Source: Candidatus Methylomirabilota bacterium
GTDB taxonomy: Bacteria; Methylomirabilota; Methylomirabilia; Rokubacteriales; CSP1-6
Length of the DNA: 64,000 bases
Reading direction: 5' to 3'
Assembly: GCA_035315345.1 (NCBI GenBank)
Contig: DATFYA010000091.1
Location: forward strand, 1-64,000
The number at the start of each line of letters is the position of its first letter. Position 1 is the stretch's first letter. Positions 59,162 to 64,000 of the stretch are shown here, piece by piece. A program made the translations under genes and the position numbers. The notes below the pieces were generated by a model, which saw only the letters and a list, made by a program, of their open reading frames with translations, searched no databases and was not told the DNA's origin.

Positions 59162-60576
59162 GCGCGCGACCGCCTCTGAGCTTCTGGCAGATCTGGAACA
59201 TGGCCTTCGGGTTCCTGGGCATCCAGTTCGGCTGGGCGCTCCAGATGGCCAACATGAGCGCGATCTACGAGTACCTCGGGGCCGACGCCCACCAGATTCC
59301 CATGCTGTGGCTGGCCGCGCCGCTCACCGGCCTGCTCGTGCAGCCGATCATCGGGCACCTGAGCGATCGCACCTGGAACCGCCTCGGCCGCCGGCGGCCC
59401 TATTTCCTCGCCGGCGCGCTGCTCGCCTCGTTCGCGCTGATCGCCATGCCGCATTCCAGCACGCTCTGGATGGCCGCCGGCCTGCTCTGGATCATGGACG
59501 CGTCGATCAACATCAGCATGGAGCCCTTCCGCGCCTTCGTCGCGGACCTGCTGCCGCCCGAGCAGCGCACGCGCGGCTACGCCATGCAGGCGCTCTTCAT
59601 CGGGCTGGGCGCGGTGATCGCCTCGATGCTGCCGTGGCTGCTGTACGGCGTCTTCCCACCGGGCGACGGCGCGGCCGGCCGGCCCATCCCGCTCGCGGTG
59701 CGGCTGGCCTTCTACATCGGCGCGGTGGCCTTCCTGGCCGCGGTGCTGTGGACCATCTTCACCACGCGCGAGCACCCGCCCGAGGACATGGACGCCTTCC
59801 GCCGCATGAAGGCCGAGAAGACCGGCGTCCGCGCCGCCGCCGGCGAGATCTTCCACGACTTCCTGGCCATGCCCCTGACCATGCGCCGCCTCGCCTGGGT
59901 GCAGATCTTCACCTGGCTCGGCTTCTTCTGCATGTGGCTCTACTTCGGCGTCGCGGTCGCGCGCAACATCTTCGGCGGCACGCCGGGCACGCCCGAGTAC
60001 GACCAGGGCATCGCGTGGGCGGGCAACTGCTTCGCGATGTACTCCGCCGTCTGCTTCGCCTTCTCGTTCGGGCTGCCGCCGCTGGCCCGCCACCTCGGCC
60101 GCCGGCTCACCCACGCCCTCTGCCTGCTCGCGGGCGCCGCCGGCCTCGTCTCGGTCGCCGCCATCGACGACAAGTACCTGCTGCTCGTGCCGATGCTCGG
60201 CGTCGGCATCGCGTGGGCCAGCACGCTCGCCATGCCCTACGCGATCCTGGCCGGCGCGCTCCCCGCCGGCAAGACCGGCATCTACATGGGCATCTTCAAC
60301 TTCTTCATCGTCATCCCCGAGATCCTCGCCGCCCTCGGCTTCGGCACGCTGCTCGAGCGCCTGCTCACCGACGAGAGCACGCTGGTCATGCACCTGGGCG
60401 GAGATAACCGCCTGGCCGTCGTGGTGATCGGCGGCCTGTCGCTGGCGGTGGCGGCCGCGCTCTGCTCCATCGTCGTCGAACCCGAAGGCTACCCGATGCG
60501 CCCGACCGACCAGCCCGTCCACGCGGAGGATCCAGGCACCCTCTCCCCCCAGGGGAGAGGGCAGGGTGAGGGGTAG
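59158..60576 (+). CDS. MFS sugar transporter (SLC45/GPH-type, maltose/sucrose-like)
   Basis: A 472-residue membrane protein with about twelve hydrophobic segments and the family motif [21 protein letters not shown]. The start [20 protein letters not shown] is typical of SLC45/sucrose-type symporters. [20 protein letters not shown] and [20 protein letters not shown] support the call. ATG 59158 overlaps the GH13 stop (ATGA). The C-terminus [14 protein letters not shown] is encoded by a copy of the dispersed palindromic repeat, so the native stop was probably displaced by the repeat. Confidence 0.88.
   Translation: MSARPPLSFWQIWNMAFGFLGIQFGWALQMANMSAIYEYLGADAHQIPMLWLAAPLTGLLVQPIIGHLSDRTWNRLGRRRPYFLAGALLASFALIAMPHSSTLWMAAGLLWIMDASINISMEPFRAFVADLLPPEQRTRGYAMQALFIGLGAVIASMLPWLLYGVFPPGDGAAGRPIPLAVRLAFYIGAVAFLAAVLWTIFTTREHPPEDMDAFRRMKAEKTGVRAAAGEIFHDFLAMPLTMRRLAWVQIFTWLGFFCMWLYFGVAVARNIFGGTPGTPEYDQGIAWAGNCFAMYSAVCFAFSFGLPPLARHLGRRLTHALCLLAGAAGLVSVAAIDDKYLLLVPMLGVGIAWASTLAMPYAILAGALPAGKTGIYMGIFNFFIVIPEILAALGFGTLLERLLTDESTLVMHLGGDNRLAVVVIGGLSLAVAAALCSIVVEPEGYPMRPTDQPVHAEDPGTLSPQGRGQGEG
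60539..60574. repeat. Dispersed GC-rich palindromic repeat, copy 7, at a gene end
   Basis: CCCTCTCCCCCCAGG then GGAGAGGGCAGGGTGAGG; it forms the last dozen codons of the symporter gene and the gap to the convergent kinase gene. Reading frame [11 protein letters not shown] matches the frame used inside the SRPBCC-like gene at 8371. Confidence 0.8.
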
Positions 60577-60585
60577 GCGGTCCGC

Positions 60586-63582
60586 TCAGGTCCGGCCAGC
60601 CACTCCCTCAAGCCGCACGGGCAGAGTAAAGGTGAACGTCGCTCCCTGGCCCACCTGGCTCTCGACCCAGATTCGCCCGCCATGGAGCTCGACGAACTTC
60701 TTGGCCAGGGTCAGGCCGAGCCCGGTACCTTCCTGCTTGCGCCTCTCGTCGCTCCCCACCTGCCGGAACTCCTCGAAGATCGCCGCCTGATCCTCGGCGG
60801 CGATCCCGATCCCGGTGTCGGTGACGGCGATCTCGACCATTCCGTCTCGCCGACCGGCCTTCAGGCCGATGCGGCCGCCCTCGTGCGTGAACTTGACCGC
60901 ATTGGAGAGCAGGTTCAGCAGCACCTGCTTGACCTTGCGCTCGTCCGCCACCACCTCGCCCAGCCGTGGGTCGACGTCGACGTGGAGGGCGATCGCGTGG
61001 CGGGCCGCCCGTTCCTTGACCAGGGTCACGGCGTTCTCCAAAGCGGTCGGTAGGTGGAACGGAGCCGGAGCCAGCTCCATCCGGCCGGCCTCGATCTTGG
61101 AGAGGTCCAGGATGTCGTTGATGAGGGAGAGGAGGTGCTGGCCGGAGGCGTAGATGTCCTTGAGATATTCGTCCTGCTTGACGTTCAGGTCGCCGAACAT
61201 GCGCTGGAGGAGCACCTCCGAGAACCCGATGACCGCGTTGAGCGGGGTCCGCAGCTCGTGGGACATGTTGGCGAGGAACTCGGACTTGTGGCGGCTGGCC
61301 GCCTCCAGCTGCCGACTCTTGCTGGCGATCTCCTCGAAGAGCCGAGCGTTCTGGATCGCCAGGGCCGACTGCGTGGCAAAGGTGCGGAGCAGGTCGATCG
61401 TCTCGACCGGAAACTCCCCGGGCTCGTTCCGCGAGACGACCAGGCAGCCGACGAGCCGGCCCTCGCTGAGCATCGGCACGGCCAGGATCGCGCGGATGCC
61501 CGAGGCGATCAGGTTCTCCCGGAGGCGGCTCTCGTATGCCCCGCGCACCGTGATGTCGGGCAGCTGAGCCGGTTCCAACGTAGTGGCGGTCTGGCCCACC
61601 ACCCCTTCACCCTTGCGAACGCGGGTGGCCCGACGGGCTGCTGCCAAAGTGCCGCCGGTCTCGGTGGCGGCCCGATGAACAAACTCCTCGGCGGCCGGGT
61701 CGTACTCGAACACCACCCCGCCGTCCAGCTCCGCGAGCTGCACGGCGTGCGAGACGATGGTGGTCAGCACGGTCTCCAGATCCAGCGTCGAGCTGACGGC
61801 GCGCCCGACCTCGCCGAGGGCCTTGAGCTGATCGACCGACCGGGTCAGCTCCTGCGTCCGTGCCTTAAGCTCATTGAACAGCCGCGCATTTTCGATCGCG
61901 ATCACGGCTTGATCTGCGAAGGTCTGAAGCAGCGCGATCTCTTGATCCCGGAACGGTCCGATCTGGGCCCTGGCCACGCCGACCGTCCCCAGGACCTCGC
62001 CTCCCCGCAGCATTGGAACCACAAGCAGGCTGCGCCAGCCAGCCGTCGCAGCCAGCGCCCCGTAGCCAAACTCGGGATCTGCCGCGACATCCGGAACGTG
62101 CACCATGGCACGCGAAAGCACCGCGCGCGCGGCGATCATTCGGCGCTCCGGGCGCGTGGGAAAGGTCCGTCTGGTGGCCTCCTCCCCATCGGCCGAGAAA
62201 CCGTGAAGCGCCCCGATGTGCATCAACTCGCCGTCGAACTGGAACACGGCGGCCATCAGTCCGCCGCATAGCCGTAGGGAGTTGCAGGCTATCGCCTCGA
62301 AGATCGGTTGCACGTCGACCGGAGAAGTCGAAATCACGCGGAGGATGTCGCCGGTCGCTGTCTGCTGGTCCAGCGCTTGCGTCAAGTCGCGATTGCGCGT
62401 CTCCAGCTCCGTGAACAACCGCACATTCTCGATCGCGATGACCGCCTGGTCGGCGAAGGTTCGGAGCAGCGCAATCTGCTGTTCGCTGAACGGTTGGACC
62501 TGGAACCGCCGGATGAGAATGACACCAACAGCCTCGCGTTCTCGGAGCAGTGGCACCGCAAGCTGGGTGCGAATCCCCCGAGCCCGCGAAGCATTGGCAT
62601 CCGGAAACTCCGCAATGGAGGCCGGTGAGGCGATGTCCTCGACGTGAACCGGCTGGCGGTCGACGATCGCGCGGCCCGACGCCGTCCCGCGTGTCCGTGG
62701 CACTGAAGAGAACCCCGGGACTCCGCAGGTGGCGACCGGCGTCAGGGTGTCACCATCGGCTCGGAAGATCACCCCGTCGTTGGCTGCACAGAGCCGCGCG
62801 GCCCGCTCGACCACCGCGTCTAGCACCGGTCGGAGATCCGTGGGTGAGGTGCTGATGATCTGAAGAATCTCCGCGGTGGCCCTCTGCCGGTCGAGCGCCT
62901 CGGTAAGCGAACGATTGTTCTCCTGCAGCTCCGTGAACAAGCGTACGTTCTCGATTGCGATGACCGCCTGGTCGGCGAAGGTTCGGAGCAGCGCGATCTC
63001 GCCGCCCGAGAACGGCCCGGGGTCCCGCCGCGTGATCGAGATCAATCCGAGGGCGACGTCCCCGCGGATCATCGGAATGAACAAGTTGCTGTGCCATCCG
63101 CGTGCGCGGCCGGTCTCGCGCATGACCGGTGTGACGTCCGGGTCGCTCTCGACGTCTTCGACCGCGTGGGGGCGCCGATCATGCACGGCTCGTTCGCCCG
63201 GCGGGAGGCTACGAAGCGGCAACGGAAACACATCGACGAGCGACGCGTCGGCTTCGGCACTGGTTGAGGTGTAGGCCACGAGATCCAGCCAATCGCCGTC
63301 GCGCAACAGCATCATCGAGGCCGAGTAACCCCGGAGAAGCCGCAAGCCGCTCCGCACGATCGTGTCGAAGACCGGCTGCACATCCGTGGGCGAGCTGCTG
63401 ATGACGCGCAGGATCTCGGCCGTCGCGGCCTGCTGCTCCAGCGCCTCGGTCAGCGCGTGCCGAAGGTCCTCTCGTGATGGCGCTCGGGGGTCGGTCTCCC
63501 GGACAGGCGCGAACGGCGTACCGCATTCCAGACAGAATTTGGCGTGCGAAGGATTGTCCTCATGGCACCGAACACACTTCAT
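60586..63582 (-). CDS. Multi-GAF sensor histidine kinase with N-terminal zinc ribbon
   Basis: A 998-residue soluble sensor kinase without membrane segments. Residues 3-20 form a zinc ribbon (Cys3, Cys6, Cys17, Cys20). Four GAF domains follow at about 65-240, 260-410, 430-590 and 610-740, the first three in similar units starting with ILRVISSSPTDVQPVFD-like or ILQIISTSPTDLRPVLD and ending FADQAVIAIENVRLFTEL. The kinase core has His775 in MSHELRTPLNAV, N-box LLNLLSNAVKF, DTGIGIA and GTGLGLT. No receiver domain is fused and no regulator gene is adjacent. ATG 63582 is where the zinc ribbon starts; the frame upstream is antisense to the ACT gene's own frame. Cytoplasmic ligands are unknown. Confidence 0.9.
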   Translation of the reverse strand: MKCVRCHEDNPSHAKFCLECGTPFAPVRETDPRAPSREDLRHALTEALEQQAATAEILRVISSSPTDVQPVFDTIVRSGLRLLRGYSASMMLLRDGDWLDLVAYTSTSAEADASLVDVFPLPLRSLPPGERAVHDRRPHAVEDVESDPDVTPVMRETGRARGWHSNLFIPMIRGDVALGLISITRRDPGPFSGGEIALLRTFADQAVIAIENVRLFTELQENNRSLTEALDRQRATAEILQIISTSPTDLRPVLDAVVERAARLCAANDGVIFRADGDTLTPVATCGVPGFSSVPRTRGTASGRAIVDRQPVHVEDIASPASIAEFPDANASRARGIRTQLAVPLLREREAVGVILIRRFQVQPFSEQQIALLRTFADQAVIAIENVRLFTELETRNRDLTQALDQQTATGDILRVISTSPVDVQPIFEAIACNSLRLCGGLMAAVFQFDGELMHIGALHGFSADGEEATRRTFPTRPERRMIAARAVLSRAMVHVPDVAADPEFGYGALAATAGWRSLLVVPMLRGGEVLGTVGVARAQIGPFRDQEIALLQTFADQAVIAIENARLFNELKARTQELTRSVDQLKALGEVGRAVSSTLDLETVLTTIVSHAVQLAELDGGVVFEYDPAAEEFVHRAATETGGTLAAARRATRVRKGEGVVGQTATTLEPAQLPDITVRGAYESRLRENLIASGIRAILAVPMLSEGRLVGCLVVSRNEPGEFPVETIDLLRTFATQSALAIQNARLFEEIASKSRQLEAASRHKSEFLANMSHELRTPLNAVIGFSEVLLQRMFGDLNVKQDEYLKDIYASGQHLLSLINDILDLSKIEAGRMELAPAPFHLPTALENAVTLVKERAARHAIALHVDVDPRLGEVVADERKVKQVLLNLLSNAVKFTHEGGRIGLKAGRRDGMVEIAVTDTGIGIAAEDQAAIFEEFRQVGSDERRKQEGTGLGLTLAKKFVELHGGRIWVESQVGQGATFTFTLPVRLEGVAGRT

Positions 63583-63599
63583 GCCGCGGCCTCCAGCCG

Positions 63600-63992
63600 C
63601 TAGCGCAGCGCCTTCTCGGCCTTGTCCGCGTTGGCCACCGCCACCACCACGTGGCAGGGACCGCCGCCGGGGATCACGGTCGTCGCGTACGCGCACTTGA
63701 TGTTGATCCTGGCCGCCGCCAGCTTGCCGGCGAGGGCGGCCAGGGTGCCCGGCCGATCCTCGACGGAGAGCAGCAGCGCCGGCTCTTCCCCGCACCGGAT
63801 CTTGGCGTCGGTCAGCGCCTGCCTGGCCCGCGCGGGGTCGCTGACGACCATCCGCAGCTTGCCGCGCCCCGCGGACTCCGCGGCGCAGATCGCGGTGATG
63901 TTCACGCCGGCGTCGGCAAGGGTCCGCGCGATCCTGGCCAGCGTGCCGGGCTTGGACTGGGCGGTGACGGTGATCTGGGTGATCTTCGTCAT
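63600..63992 (-). CDS. Tandem ACT-domain protein
   Basis: A 130-residue protein with two ACT domains: TVTAQSKPGTLARIARTLAD with VNITAICAAES, and LLSVEDRPGTLAALAGKLAA with INIKCAYATTVIPGG. Such small ACT proteins bind amino acids and regulate metabolism; it also resembles the ACT-like regulators called amino acid-binding proteins. ATG 63992 is close to the window end, so upstream sequence is not visible. The kinase gene follows 17 bp downstream on the same strand, perhaps in one operon. Confidence 0.9.
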   Translation of the reverse strand: MTKITQITVTAQSKPGTLARIARTLADAGVNITAICAAESAGRGKLRMVVSDPARARQALTDAKIRCGEEPALLLSVEDRPGTLAALAGKLAAARINIKCAYATTVIPGGGPCHVVVAVANADKAEKALR

Positions 63993-64000
63993 GGGCCTTA

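Noticed and set aside
1-64000. CRISPR arrays, tRNA or rRNA genes
   Set aside because: No regularly spaced short repeats and no cloverleaf or rRNA-like segment was recognised on either strand; a covariance search would be needed for certainty.

Overview
The window is very GC-rich with strong G/C preference at third codon positions and is densely coded. Its gene mix (tripartite tricarboxylate and peptide uptake systems, orphan molybdenum hydroxylase large subunits, crotonase and CoA-ligase genes, F420/flavin-type oxidoreductases, type IV minor pilins, GH13 enzymes) suits a soil or subsurface chemoheterotroph of the Rokubacteria/Methylomirabilota or myxobacteria-like kind. That placement is inference from gene content only. 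No rRNA, tRNA or CRISPR array was seen.

Layout. 8-4637 (minus): a five-gene catabolic operon of acyl-CoA ligase, Rid-family protein, MerB-like protein, quinone oxidoreductase and dienelactone-hydrolase-like lipoprotein. The MerB-like frame holds one in-frame TGA exactly where the catalytic Cys159 of organomercurial lyase aligns. A perfect 7-bp hairpin with a GGUC loop begins 12 nt after it, so this is most simply a selenoprotein and is the top finding. 4744-8005: crotonase, hydrolase, amidase. 8174-12263: SRPBCC-like protein plus a dipeptide-type ABC importer without ATPases. 12303-17241: small envelope proteins, a degenerate PLD protein, a YdjC-type deacetylase, an HGSNAT-type membrane protein, an LLM oxidoreductase and a DMT exporter.

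17398-24090: two successive minor-pilin operons (FimT-PilV-PilW-PilX order), the second with a sigma-54-type promoter, different base composition and a TPR lipoprotein. 24118-30418: Mo-hydroxylase, TctABC transporter, CnbZ-like protein. 30415-36776: kinase/AAA protein, bifunctional PutA carrying a mobile inverted-repeat element in frame, zinc alcohol dehydrogenase. 36836-43449: MaoC-like pair, second LLM protein, MFS protein, second Mo-hydroxylase, receiver protein with Glu instead of Asp. 43463-49225: lipoprotein, cysteine hydrolase, CBS protein, glycosyltransferase-like membrane protein, and a dehydrogenase fused to a Ddn-type F420 domain. 49277-60576: an alpha-glucan/trehalose region with three GH13 enzymes and a sugar symporter. 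60586-63992: a four-GAF hybrid-less histidine kinase and an ACT-domain protein.

Two dispersed repeat families link the window. One is a GC-rich palindrome (CCCTCTCC...GGAGAGGG...CAGGGTGAGGGG) that sits between genes and twice inside reading frames. The other is a pair of elements with 27-bp perfect terminal inverted repeats (GGGGTCAGGTCTTGC...).
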